Part shown: positions 46,993-58,404 of the stretch, one piece after another
Layout of the letters: each line of letters begins with the position of its first letter
Numbering within the stretch: the first letter of the stretch is position 1
Origin: Calonectria ilicicola
Lineage: Eukaryota > Ascomycota > Sordariomycetes > Hypocreales > Nectriaceae
Length of the DNA: 64,000 bases
Reading direction: 5' to 3'
NCBI GenBank assembly: GCA_020809705.1
Contig: CP085827.1
Span: 1,674,001 to 1,738,000, forward strand
Notes under the pieces: generated by a model
Database searches by the model: none
What the model was told of the DNA's origin: nothing
The model's input: the letters and a program-made list of their open reading frames with translations, nothing else
Made by a program: the position numbers and the translations under genes

Positions 46993-48611
46993 TTTATCGC
47001 AAAAAATCGACCAGTTGATTTTAGCACTGATGGAGTATGCCAACAGGGAACGACGCCAATCTTATATCATAAGCTTAAAGTACTTGATCGCCAATCTGCC
47101 TAAAATTGTTTGTTGTTGGTTCCATTCAGGAACAGTCAGCCACTCGCTAACTAAATGGACGCCAAGGAGCCAAGCAGCCTGGTTTCATCGATAACGTGCA
47201 CAAAGCGACCCTCTAGACGCATCCAGGCCCATTAGCCCGAATCTGGACACGATCTACGTGTCCCAACATTAAAAAACCAATAGCTTAATTCTAAGTCTTG
47301 CATTGGCCATTGTACGTGACAAAAACATTCATGTGGTGGCGTTGGACTATTGAATGAACATGGTTTTAACACGGCCTGTGCTCTGCCCAGGTTTAAGGGC
47401 GGTGTGTAAGACTTTCCCCCCGGAATAGCCTGGGAATCATCGCATTGTGGAATCCTATTTTGCATGCCGAGTCTGGTAAGATCCAGGGCATTGATTCGGA
47501 GGTCGCCTCGGGCAAACGATGCTCCTTGCATTTTTTATGTCTTTTACTGGCGACTATGGCCTTGCAACCAAAGCTGGCACCTTCGATCTCATGTAAGGAG
47601 TATGGTGAGATTATCTCCAGACTTACGGCAAGTCCGACTTTCAAGGCCCACTGTCTGTGCTGTTGGCTTGAATAGTGTGATGGTAGCTTTTAAGCCACGG
47701 CTTTTAGCTCAATCAGCTCGAACCTGATCCAATCACCAACTCCACTATCCGCATGATTTTTCAAGCCACTAGACATTATTTCCGAGTTGCCACCAAGCCC
47801 AAGTTGCCAGATCTGACCAAACCAGCTGTTCTGTGTCTTTTTTGTTGGCTTATTGACCCATTTGATTTCATTGAAACTGTGATAAGGCGACGATTGCACG
47901 TGGAGGAAGAAGCATTGGTCGTGAATGATTTGTGGCAAGCAAATTTACTAGACATCTTTCCCAACACATCAAGGTCAGTACAAGCTCGCATGTTGGGTAG
48001 AGCTATTATGGAATATCCCAGTATTAACATATTAAGGCTATATTTTTAGCAAAGGGACAAAATTCGATGCTTGGACGAGTGTCGTCGAGACTTAAGTTTC
48101 ATGCACAGCCAGGCAACGCACTCTATCGTGCAGTATCATCTTGAAAATCACCGTTGGTCCTTTCATGTCATAGAGACAGCCGTCGACTTTCTCATTTCTA
48201 TTACCGGAGAAATGAAATGAGGGGAATGGAAGAAAGGTCTATTACAGCAACTAATGACTGCAGTGACTGGCTTTTATTTCGTTGGCTGGCCCTCACCTTA
48301 CCCCAATGAAAACAATGTGCCAACGGTAAGTATGACTATTGAACATCAACACCCACCAAAACAGGGCTCGCGACTACTACAAAAGTCATGGCATTCAGAG
48401 TTGACATTTTAGCATCTTCAATCTGACTTTCAGGTTGCGCAACCTGAAAAGAAAGGCTTCTTTCCAATGTAGATATATTCCAAACCCAATCACTAAACCA
48501 AGTGTTAAAATAACGTGCTACGGATAAACATAAAATACATTGACCTATTTCAGGTGAAGATATCATGGACTCATCCACTTAAACCCATAACCAGAGGCCA
48601 TCGATCATTTA
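46993..48611. other. 1.6-kb gene-free region
   Basis: Nothing supported. A 98-residue frame at 47753-48049 is open but carries no recognisable domain or splice signal support. The region separates the secreted-protein gene's upstream side from the monooxygenase 3' end. Confidence 0.45.
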
Positions 48612-50595
48612 TCAAAACTTGTCAGGCTCATCTAGATACCAAGTAGGATCTCCCTCTCCCTGCTCCTTGGTAGAAAAGCCGTTTCCAAGATAACGGAAGC
48701 GATTGCCCTTCCTCTCATATGTATACTCCCAATCCTCGCCTCTAAAATTCTCTAGCATATGGAAGAAGTGGAGGCGACTTCCTGGGTGAAGCGCCGTGAC
48801 TGGTCCATTTGATGTTCCGTTTTTGAACCAAGAGATGCAGTTTCCGGTCCATGCGGTTCGGGGCATAAAGGCTTGTGTATGCTCAAACAATTCGTCGACG
48901 GCATCCTGAGAAGGGCAGATGGCCTTGATGTTCTCGGTTTGACATTTCTTGATTATGCGTATCAAGTACTTGGCAATGTGCTCTGTAAGCGTAAATACGC
49001 TGCCGTGTCCTATCGGAGCATTGGGACCCAGAAATGCTATCAGGTGGTCAGCAGTGTCCTTAAGTGTAGAAAACACCACAAATTCGGGTTTCAAACTATG
49101 TCAACTTACTGAAATAATTTGGGAAGCTAGGAACCGCACATGACATGTAAGACTTTGGCAATTCCTTGGTCCACAGGTCTTGAAGATTGCCTTGTCGGCC
49201 AATGATAGGGAAGCGAGGGCGAAACGAGACGTCGAAACCTGTCGCGCAAACGATCACATCTACTTTGATCAATTCGCCTGTCGATGTCTGCAACCCCTCT
49301 TCTATGACGCTCACAATTGAGTCAGTCACAACCGTGACGTTGGGCGCTTTAAGAGCCTCCAGATATCCCACGCCGGGTGTGAGACGGCGGCAACCCAAGG
49401 GGAAACTAGGAATCATTGCCTTGCAAAGACGCTCGTCTCCACCCAGAGCATGCGTCATGTATTCTACTGCTTTTTTTTGCATGAATGCTGCAAAATCTGT
49501 CTCTTTGAGCATCTTCAAAAGGTCAGTTAAATGCGAACTATTGGAGACTGAGATTCTGAGGGAGGCTTACCAATGGAAAGTTGCCATTTACCACCTCTTC
49601 AACGCCTTTGACAAATCTACGGTAAAGTTCAGGGTCTGACTTGAACTTTTCGATCTGGGCCGCACTGAAAGATTCGTCTTCATTGAGTTCGATTTCGTGA
49701 ATAATGTTCTGGGCAGCTCCTTGGGCCAGCAACTGCAACCTTGAAGGAACAATCCAGGTTGGAGAACGCACGAAGTGAACCAATTCCTTAGACTCTAAAT
49801 GCATATTATTAACTTCGGTCAACAAGATTGAAAACAATGGGGCTTCATACTTCGTTGGAGTTCGGGCAGGATCTGGACGCCAGTTGAGCCATTTCCAATC
49901 AACGCAACTGTTTTGCCCTCTTCATTAAAGTTTTCGGGCCAGTTCGCACTATGGATTAATTCACCCTTGAAACTCTTCAGTCCAGGTATTTCGGGCCATT
50001 TCCAGTTGCTGTGTGAAATTAATATGAGAGACTACTACAATATTCAGATATGGAGTTCTTACTTTAGAATACCACAAGAGTCAAGAAGGAAATGGCAGTG
50101 GTCGTCGAATGTAGTATCAGTTTCCAAGTTTCGTACCGTGAGGTTCCAAACACCATCGGATTCATTCCACTGTGCCATTTCAACTTGATGGCGAGTCTTG
50201 ATGGCATCATGCATCTTTTCTTCATCACAAACCCGGCATAGGTAGTCTTGAATCTCAGGAGCAGGAGAGAAAAAGCTCGACCATTCGGGGTTCTGCCTCC
50301 AAGAAAATTGGTAATTATGTGATGGAACATCGCATCGGCAACCAGGGTACCGATTCTCATACCACGTGCCGCCAATGGTGGGATTCTTTTCGTAAATAAC
50401 ATGTTCGTAGTTGGTCAGGTTGAGCCGCAGTGTCCGAATCATGTTCATCCCACTCATTCCCGCTCCAATACCAATGATGCGGACATGCTTTGTTGATCCA
50501 AGGGGGGTTTCGCTGATCTCGTACTGGGGTGCATTGTTGCTGATTGCTGAATTGGCAACCTGGTTCGCCAATTGGGATACTCTATTGGCTGACAT
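48612..50595 (-). CDS. Baeyer-Villiger-type flavin monooxygenase
   Basis: Five exons on the minus strand (50595-50063, 50008-49851, 49794-49571, 49512-49110, 49036-48612) give 580 residues. The start is the ATG of MSANRVSQL; the frame upstream of it has no other ATG. Class B flavoprotein: an FAD Rossmann motif IIGIGAGMSG, then GGTWYENRYPGCRCDVPS, the Baeyer-Villiger fingerprint FKGELIHSANWP (FxGxxxHxxxWP), the NADPH motif LIGNGSTGVQ and CATGFD. FLGPNAPIGHGS appears only after the fourth intron is removed. Such enzymes insert one oxygen into ketones or aldehydes, giving esters, lactones or, from aldehydes, acids. In this cluster it could oxidise the aldehyde made by the decarboxylase-type enzyme, or act later on a larger product. 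Substrate unknown. Confidence 0.92.
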
Positions 50596-51832
50596 ATTGT
50601 TGCAATGACCAATCAAACGCAGGCTTGGGGGATTGTACAGGTAAGAATGCAGATCTACTGGAAGAAGTCTGCAACTAGTTGGCTTGGGAGCTACACCGTG
50701 GAGACTAGAGAGAAAAGGGTTTTGCACGTTTTATTTAAATATTCCAAAAAGGCGGTCGGCTAAGTGGAATGTTTCTAGAGGAACAATGGCGGTTTGATCG
50801 TTCCTTGCCCAATGAGACGATTCGGTACTCAGATGGATTCTCCGTTGTGGGCGCTCGGTCCTTCGGCCTTGGTTGTATTCTCTCACTAAAACAAATTGCC
50901 ACAATCAAACTCTACTCCACTTACCGAGCTCGGTACAGCCATTCGCCGTGCAACGAACTCGGTAGTCGGCAAATGGTTGAATCGTATCATGACTCGGTAC
51001 TAAGTTTTGGATGACATTCTCGCCGGTTGATGATGGAAAACTCGCATTGTCAGAGTGCGATTCAATGGGAACATGTCAGAGGAGGCGACTGACTACGCAT
51101 GCGGTTGTAGTCATTAATTTCGCCGACTCGCCGAGTTGGCCATGTTCATCGCTTATTGGAGGGGATACGAGGGTCATGGTTCGGGGCATTATAAAAGATA
51201 GATATACGTATATCTAATCCATTACAAGGATTAGATTAAGCACCGATGGTGGTAACCAAGTTTCTTCCTTCTTTTTTTTTTACCTTTACGGGTAAGGGCA
51301 GTGCTTTGAAGCAAATCCAGATGCAGGCGTCTCTCCAAGCTTCCCATTGCTACATGCAACAGCCGAAGGGCCCCGTCTGAACCTTGGATGCATAAAATTT
51401 AACCAAGATCTATTCTCAAAATGGTATATCGATAAAACATGCAAAAAGGGAAAGCCGGGAAAAGATAGAAATAGAATAATGTGTGTATTAAGCGCGTGGG
51501 GCAGTGGATTGGTCAGGGTTGGATTGTTTAATAGCTATTCCCACTTGGATTATTTTCGTTCCCAATGGCAGCATTTACGACGGACTCCGCTCAAGGCGGA
51601 GTATGAATCTTCTTTTTTTTTTAGGATCCCAAACTAATGGATTGATTTACGGTTGGTATTGGCCATGATTCGCCCGGTGGGAACTGCCCCGCCTTTGCGC
51701 GTAGGGGGGGTCGAGTCTACATCGTGCCTCGGTCCACCTCCCTTAATTCGCAACTCCTCGTTTGGTACATCGCCAATTCATGGGGGCCGTGTTTAGACTC
51801 GACAAAGATTGCTTCCCCCAGGATCGAGAAAA
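50596..51832. other. Divergent intergenic region, monooxygenase / Zn2Cys6 factor
   Basis: No gene supported. Shared upstream region of the monooxygenase and the Zn2Cys6 factor. It contains an inverted CGAGTCGG-type motif cluster around 50935-51000 and 51120-51135 (CACTTACCGAGCTCGG, ACTCGGTAG, GACTCGGTAC, CGACTCGCCGAG) that could hold factor binding sites, and a T-run near 51270-51280. Confidence 0.5.
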
Positions 51833-53814
51833 ATGAGACCCTTCCGCGAGCGTGCGCACGTAGTTTGTGTCCAATGCCATTCCCGAAAGGTCCGGCAGCC
51901 AAAAATTCGTCTGCTGCTACTGCTTACTGATGGTTGGCCAGGTCAAATGCGATTTACAGACTAGTTCAGATGAGACGTGCAGGAATTGCCGTCGCTCAAA
52001 CCAAACCTGCATGTGAGTTGCGCCGAGCGATTCATGTCATCAGGTTCAGATTGAAAAGAAAAAAGAAAGAAAGAAAAAGGGATGGGAATCTAATTGGTAT
52101 CCATAGTCGCCGCAATGGGGTCCGTAAACGTCAAACTCCAACCCGGCCCAGGAACTCAACGACTGCGACGCAGCAGGTCGAAGTGGATGCTTTAGTGGCC
52201 GATGAGCTTAGACTGCCTTCACCCACGCAATCTGATTCCACATCTGTGATTGCCTCCCCTTCAGCCCCACTGTCTGAGGCCTTCAACGATGCCAGCTTCG
52301 TTGCCGATGGGTCGGTTCTATCTTACGACTCTTCCAGTGATCGGACACCGTTGGGGAGCGCACAACCCACGCCCTCCAAGCTTCGCGACATTCTTTTAAA
52401 CACAGTTCGGCCGTTTGCTCTTCCTCGGCCGGCCTTGGTCCAGGCCTTTACCGATGCATTCTTTGAGCATGTCTTGCCCTTGTATCCCGTCATTGATCCG
52501 CGTGATGTCCTGGGCCCTGGCGCCTCTGTCCTGCTTCGCCAGGTCGTTTGCCTCGTGGGGAGTCTGACGCGCCACAACTGCGACATTGAGTTCGCCTCCT
52601 CCCAGTACGAGAAAATCAAGCTCTCTATATACCTCAATTGCGAATGCGACAACACTGTACTTTTAAAATCCTTTTGCCTAATGACCTGCTGGAGCTTCTC
52701 TTCCACCGAGCTGGTCAAGATTGATGGTCCCTGGCAATGGGCTGGAATGGCAATTAGACTGGCATTCCAGATGGGGCTTCACAAGCACGCGACCTACGCC
52801 AACAACTCGAATGCAGCGTGTCTGAGACGAATATTCTGGCACCTCGTGGTGAGTTCCACCCTTGATCACGCAAGACACCTATTCCTAACACTCCAATAGA
52901 ATGTTGACAAGATGATGGTGGCTTGCTGGGGTCGTCCTCCTGCAATTCGGTTGGAGGACTGCGACTTACCAGCGCTTACGATACAAGACTTTCCTCCAGA
53001 TATTCCCGCTCAATATTTTCTGGAGGGCAGTAAGATTGCCAAGATTATTGGTACTGTAGGGGAGCTCAATATACGCAAACAAGCCGCTTCTTCGGATGAA
53101 ATATACCAGCTTGTGAACGGGTTAACTGAATGGCAACTGCAATTGCCTGCAGACCTACGTCTTTATACTTCTGATGACACTAAGCGACCTTACAACCGCC
53201 TATCATCTGAGTTATTTATTCAATATTTTGTTGCCATCATCTTGATCCAGATGCTAGGGCAGAAACTGGACACGGGGCCAATATCATGGACCCCATCACT
53301 CATTGCCTCATCATGCATTGCATCGCTCTATGAAGAAATACACTCTCGCGAGCATGCATCATATCTGCTCCACTACCACGGCTTCTTGTGCATGGTGGCT
53401 GCAATGCCCATCCTGTGCCGATCACGGTCTTCAGAAAACGATGCGCAGCGAGAAGAAGAACTGGAAGTAATTTGTGATGTGTTAAAGTGCATGAAGGCAA
53501 AGTACGGCGGGGCCGAATTGGTGCTGGGGAAGATTGAGAGGTTAAGCCGAAACTCGGGCAACCTCTCCAAGCTAATGGCAGCTAACTCAACAGTCGATCT
53601 TGGGTTACCATACGGGATGCAATCGGCTCTCAACCAGCTTTTCCCGTTCCCCACCAGCTTCTGTAGCGGCATGGAGATGCTAAGCCAAGCCAGTGCCTTG
53701 AGAACTGACTTTTTGGATTCAATTGCTTCAGAAGCTGGCCTCGCCCTCCTTGATATGATGGAGATGGACATCTGCCCCTATGATATTTTTGGGTCAGATC
53801 AACTAACACCATGA
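51833..53814 (+). CDS. Zn(II)2Cys6 transcription factor with fungal_trans domain
   Basis: Four exons (51833-51889, 51942-52012, 52107-52848, 52900-53814) give 594 residues. The zinc cluster is assembled from the first three exons: CVQCHSRKVKC, then CRNCRRSNQTC, followed by a basic RRNGVRKRQ, so the start must lie upstream in the small exon 1. The middle domain matches the fungal-specific regulatory fold: FFEHVLPLYPVIDP, GPWQWAGMAIRLAFQMGLH, RRIFWHLVNVDKMMVACWGRPPAI. It binds DNA as a dimer in the nucleus, usually at CGG-type half-sites, and this class often controls an adjacent gene cluster. It is divergent from the monooxygenase gene, whose promoter holds several CGG/CTCGG copies. Cluster regulation is inference. 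Confidence 0.9.
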
Positions 53815-54389
53815 GTGGTCACAATTTGGGGACATGAGCATAGTGCCAGAGATGTTGAACAGTTTGCATTGCGACTTCTTTCAAGTGCATTAGCCACGGT
53901 ACACAAAGCACACCATGGTTTTAAGGAATGCCATGAGATAGGGTCTATCGTCGCAGTCTCACGCAAACCCGCATATGCTCTCCATAGTGATAATCAACAC
54001 TCAAAAAGAATTCGGACTCATGACCAGACAATGGGTATCGTCATTTCCTCGCTAGAAACAGCCGTACGTACATCGTAGTGTCATCTCCAAGATGCCCTAA
54101 AAACACACAGGACAGAATAGTTCAAAAACTTCACAATTGAAGCTACTCCTTTTCGTCCTTTTCATACCCTCTGAGCCCTCCTCCTTCTCGAATACTAATC
54201 CAATAAAAGTCTACGCCCCAGACACTGGTTGATCAGACCACGAATAAAGAATATAACATAATGTGCAGCCGAGGCTCGGACAGCGGTCCAAGCATACCAA
54301 GATGGCCGCGGGTATTACACAAGAGTTGTCGCAATGAAGCGACAGTAAGCAAAAAAACATCTGAATGAGCTGGCGTGTCAAGGTGGCGT
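53815..54389. other. Convergent 3' intergenic region
   Basis: No gene seen between the Zn2Cys6 factor stop and the coiled-coil gene stop. An open frame directly after the stop has no domain features. Confidence 0.5.
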
Positions 54390-57300
54390 TTAGGCAGTTT
54401 GTTTGGCGTCTGTGATCGAGTTCAATGCCCTATTTTTAACGGTTAGTTACCAACTCGTACCAGCCTTGATTTGTACTGTTGGAGACTCACTGCAAGTTTC
54501 GATCCCTCATTTCCCTATCGAGGGTGTCGATCTGCTTGGCAGTCAGGCGAGCCTTACTTATCTGTCCTCATCCTGTTAGCAACAATATACGCATAGCAGC
54601 ATGCTATTATGCAAGGGACTCTCGCACCAAAGCAAGTGCTGCTGAGGAATGATCGTCTTCTTCCTCACCTTCAGCAGCTCCGTCTTGGGCCTCGCCTGCT
54701 TCGCCCTCCTCCGAGTTGGCAAATCGGCTGGAAGCTAGGCCCTTGGGCTTCGAGGCCGCAGCGTTCGCCTAACCACTGTCAGCTCCACTGTCTGTTTAAG
54801 GCACACTCGCGCTACATACTTTGGCCTCGGCAATTTCCGCATCCTTGACCTTCAGTTGAGCCTCAAGCTCCTCCACCTTCTTTTCACCCTCTTGAAGCTT
54901 GCTGGTTGACTCACTAAGCTGGGCCTCTAGGTCCTTGGCCTTCGTCTGGGCCTCCTCGACGAGGACTGTCATGCTGTCGTTCAGATCCTTGTAGTCTGCT
55001 TGAGCTGTCTTGGTCTTCGCGTCGGATTCGGCCTTGTGTGCTTCTAGGTCTTTCTGGGCGAGTTGGAGGTCATCCTTGAGGGTTGACACCTTCGCTCGGG
55101 TGGCGGTGAGTTCATCCAGGGCGGACTTGAGTTCGGTATCGGCAGCGATAGCGGCTTCTTCCTGGGCCTTTTCGGCAGCGGCAAGCTTTTCCTTCAGGGC
55201 ATCGGCTTCGGACGTATCAGGCTTCACGTTCTTTGCGGCATCGAGGTCGGCCAAAGCGGTCATTCGCTCCATCTTTTCGTGGGCAAGCTGCTGACCCAAC
55301 TCCTCAGACTCTTGCTGAGCCTGCTCCAGAGAATCCTGAGTTTCCTTCAGGGCAGCCTCAAGTTCGGCATTGGCAGCCGTTTGCTGGGCAATCTTATCCT
55401 CTAGAGAAGTATTGTTGCTCTTGTACTCGGTCATAAGATCGTCGATAGCCTTGGTGTGGTCATCAGAAAGCTCCTGGAGCTCCTTCTTGGCATTTGCACT
55501 TTCAGTCTTCATCATATCCAAAGCCTCACCATTCATCGTGATTAGTTTCTCAACCTCAGAGTGGTGCTTCTCTTCAAGCTCGAGAGTAGCCTCTTCAATA
55601 GCCCGCTCGTTGGCGGCCTTGGTCTCCTCTAGCTCAGCTTTCAGAGCAGCGATCTCATCGGCATAGGCCTTACTGCTGGCATCCTTGTCAGCATTGGACT
55701 GAGCCTGGAGCTTCTCAGTCTCATCAGCATGTTCTTTCTTGAGGGTCTCAATGACTTCAGCATGGGCAGTCAAGAGCTTCTCGATCTCGGTTGCATGAGC
55801 AGAGTCGCCTTCGCCCTTTAGTGCTTGGATTTGCTGAGCGTGGCTATCCTTGAGAGACTGAAGCTCGCCCTGCTGGGCATCTCGATCAGTGGTAGCCCGT
55901 GTCTTGGCAGACTCGAGCTCCTCGGCGTGGCTGGCCTTCAGGGCATCTAGACTCTTCTGGTACTCAGCCTCCTTTGCCTCCAAGGCAGCAACAGCGGAAG
56001 CATGCGTTGCCTGGGCAGCTTCGAGTGCTTCCTTGTGGAAGTCGGCAGCCTCTGCAGACGAGGTCTTCAGCTCCTCGTGCTGAGCCTCAAGCTCTTCAAA
56101 CTTGCGCTTGAAGAAAGCATCGCCTCGAAGGGCCTCGATCTCGTTCTCGTAGTCCTGGGAAACACTCTTCATGCGCTCATCGTGCATCTCCTTGAGCTTG
56201 GAAATCTCCTCCTCCTTGCTAACCAATGCAGCCTTAGCCTCGTCAACCTTCTCTTGGAGGCTTGTGACTTCGTCCTTGGTAGTAGCAAGCTCTTCCTTGG
56301 AGCTAGCGAGCTCGGTCTTGGCCGCCTCAAGCTCAGTCTCCTTCTCGGAGAGGCTAGCCTGGAGCTTGGCGACCTCTCCCGTAAGGGTCTCGATTTCAGC
56401 CTTAGCAGTCTCGCTGGCTTTCTCAGTCTCCTCAATCTTGGTCTTGGCCTCCGCGATCTCAGCCTCCAGGGCAGAAATCTTGGCAGTAGTGGCGTCCTGC
56501 TCGGACTTCAATTTCTCGTCAGAAGCAGACTCGAGAGCGGACTGGGAAACAGTGAGCTCATCAATCTTTTTCTGGAGATCCGCAACGGCAGACTCGTGGG
56601 AGGCAGTGAGGTCGGCGATCGAAGACTCATGGGCTGACTTGAGATCGGCAACAGTTGACTCGTGGGTGGAAGTCAAATCAGCAACAGCGCTCTCATGAGA
56701 GGACTTGAGGTCGGCAACTGCAGTTTCATGCGAAGCCTTCAAGTCAGAGACAGCAGTCTCGTGAGAAGAAGCATCAGCCTCGCCCTTCTCAAGTTCTTCC
56801 TTGTGCTTAGCCTCCAGAGCCTCGATAGCAGATGCCTTCTCAGCTGCCAGGGAAGCCTCGAGAGCAGCGGTAGCAGCTGTCTTTTCAGCTTCGAACGAGG
56901 CCTTGAGCTCCTCAATCTTGGCAGCATGCTCATCAATGGTCTTCTGGAGGGTATCCTGACCAGAGCTGGCGCTCTCCTCGCTTTGAGCATGCGCGGCCTC
57001 GAGCTGCTTCTTAAGAGTCTCGAGCTCAGACTCGGTTGCCTCCTTGGCGCTCACAGCCTCTGCAAGATCAGACTGGTGCTTCTGGAGTTCGGTCTCGGCG
57101 TTCTGAAGCTTATCAGCGGCCTCAGAAACCTGGGCCACGAGGGCGGCGACGGTGGTCTCGTGCTCGGACTTGAGAGCAGTAATGGCCTCATCGTGATCGG
57201 CGCTGGACTTTTCGGTGTCCTTCTCGGTGTCCTGGGCATCGGCAGACTCCTTGCTAAGCTCAGCAATATTTTCCTCAGAGGCCTTGACTTGGGCCTTGAG

Positions 57301-58095
57301 AGACTCAATTTCAGCTTCGCCCTCGGCCAATTTAGCCTTCAGGGCCTCCAGCTCCTTCGTAGTTTCAGCAGACACAGACATAGAAGGGGTTCGAGTGGCG
57401 GTTCGGCCAACTGGCGTAGGAGTACCGCTGGTGGACAATCTCTTTCGTGCGGCATCGGTAGTTGTGGATGCGGCACCGGTGCGCGTAGCACCGGTTCGCG
57501 TCGCCGAAGCTGGGGCACCACTCAACGATGCGCGAGCACCTGGGGTTCGGGCTGTAGTACCGGGAGTGGTGGTGGCACCAGGTCGTCGAGCAGCTGTAGT
57601 CGAGCTCGTGGTAGACACGGATCGTCGCTCACTTGCAGACTTGCCAGGACTCGACATAATAGAGCTGGCCCTTCGAGAGCTAGTGGTCGACTTCTTCTCA
57701 TCTTCGCTGGCGCTGACGCTGGGTCGGCTCTTGTGGCTCGAGATCGAGGTGGCAGTTGTCGGACGACGGACAGTGCTGGTCGTGGGGGCCGCGGTAGACG
57801 GGGGACGGGTAGGAGGCTTGGTCAAGCCGCCGGTGGCGCGAGTTCCAGTGGTAGTCTTGGTAGCAGCCGTTGCTCCTGGGCGACGTGTGGTCGTGGTAGA
57901 AGTGGTGCCGGGGCGCTTCACGAGCGGCTTGGAGCCATTCGCCTTGCCCGCCTCTGGAGAGGTGGGAGTCGAGCCCTTCGAGCTCGCTGTCTCAGGGGCA
58001 GGAGACGGAGAAGCAGCAGGCGCGGTCTCAGCGGCGGCCTCGGCCGGAGGGACCTCGTCGTGCTGGACGACGTCGAAGCTCTCAGTCTCGGACAT
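54390..58095 (-). CDS. Long coiled-coil protein with basic Ser/Thr/Pro-rich N-terminus
   Basis: Four exons on the minus strand (58095-54820, 54768-54628, 54561-54491, 54429-54390) give 1175 residues. The start is ATG 58095 (MSETESFDVVQ), the only ATG before the conserved part. The last three small exons restore a charged tail ending RDRNLQALNSITDAKQTA. Residues 1-270 are disordered, rich in Thr, Ser, Pro and Arg (RRPGAT-type repeats), which could bind microtubules or a membrane. Residues 270 to about 1130 are one almost unbroken coiled coil rich in Ala, Glu, Lys and Ser. Six 11-residue repeats of the SHESAVADLKS type lie at about 440-505. It matches fungal proteins annotated as M-protein-repeat or filament-like. 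A structural or tethering role is likely; the precise role is unknown. A putative 5'-UTR intron lies upstream. Confidence 0.85.
56573..56775 (-). repeat. 33-bp coding repeat (11-residue coiled-coil units)
   Basis: Six tandem copies of 33 bp encode SHETAVSDLKA, SHETAVADLKS, SHESAVADLTS, THESTVADLKS, AHESSIADLTA and SHESAVADLQK. An 11-residue period is a hendecad, which gives a near-straight coiled coil. Confidence 0.85.
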
Positions 58096-58129
58096 GACGC
58101 TCGCGAGGGATTGGGTATCAGTTGGTGAT

Positions 58130-58404
58130 CTGTTGAGGGCAGAAGGAGACAAGTCAGTCAAAGCTCAAAGGCCACGTCGAGAGGTGCAAGGTGCCCAGGT
58201 CTAATAACACACGACTTTCTTGGTGTGCGCCCCTCTCGCTTTCTCGGTTACCAGGAATCGCATCAGATGCTTAGAGTTCGTGCGGAAACTCGGCCGACGC
58301 GCAAGAGAACCAGCGGGCAAGGGACCAGGGCAGCACACGGGGCTCAGGGACAGCTCCAGAAAGCTAGATAGGGCCAGGGATGGGATGATTGGGCCTAATC
58401 TCAC
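58130..58404 (-). other. Putative 5'-UTR intron of the coiled-coil gene
   Basis: A strong donor CCAG|GTGAGATT at 58404 and an acceptor TGCCCTCAACAG at 58130, 35 nt before the ATG. The length of 275 nt is longer than the coding introns, as is usual for leader introns. Not provable without transcripts. Confidence 0.45.

Noticed and set aside
47753..48049. 98-residue + strand frame that looks mildly protein-like
   Set aside because: No recognisable family, no extension by splicing, and stops soon after; could be a relic but cannot be supported.
56662..58128. A 488-residue open frame on the + strand, and a 329-residue one at 57215-58204
   Set aside because: Both are antisense to the coiled-coil gene. 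Their low-complexity Gly/Ser/Arg or Val/Ala composition mirrors the codon bias of the real minus-strand exon, and they have no domains.
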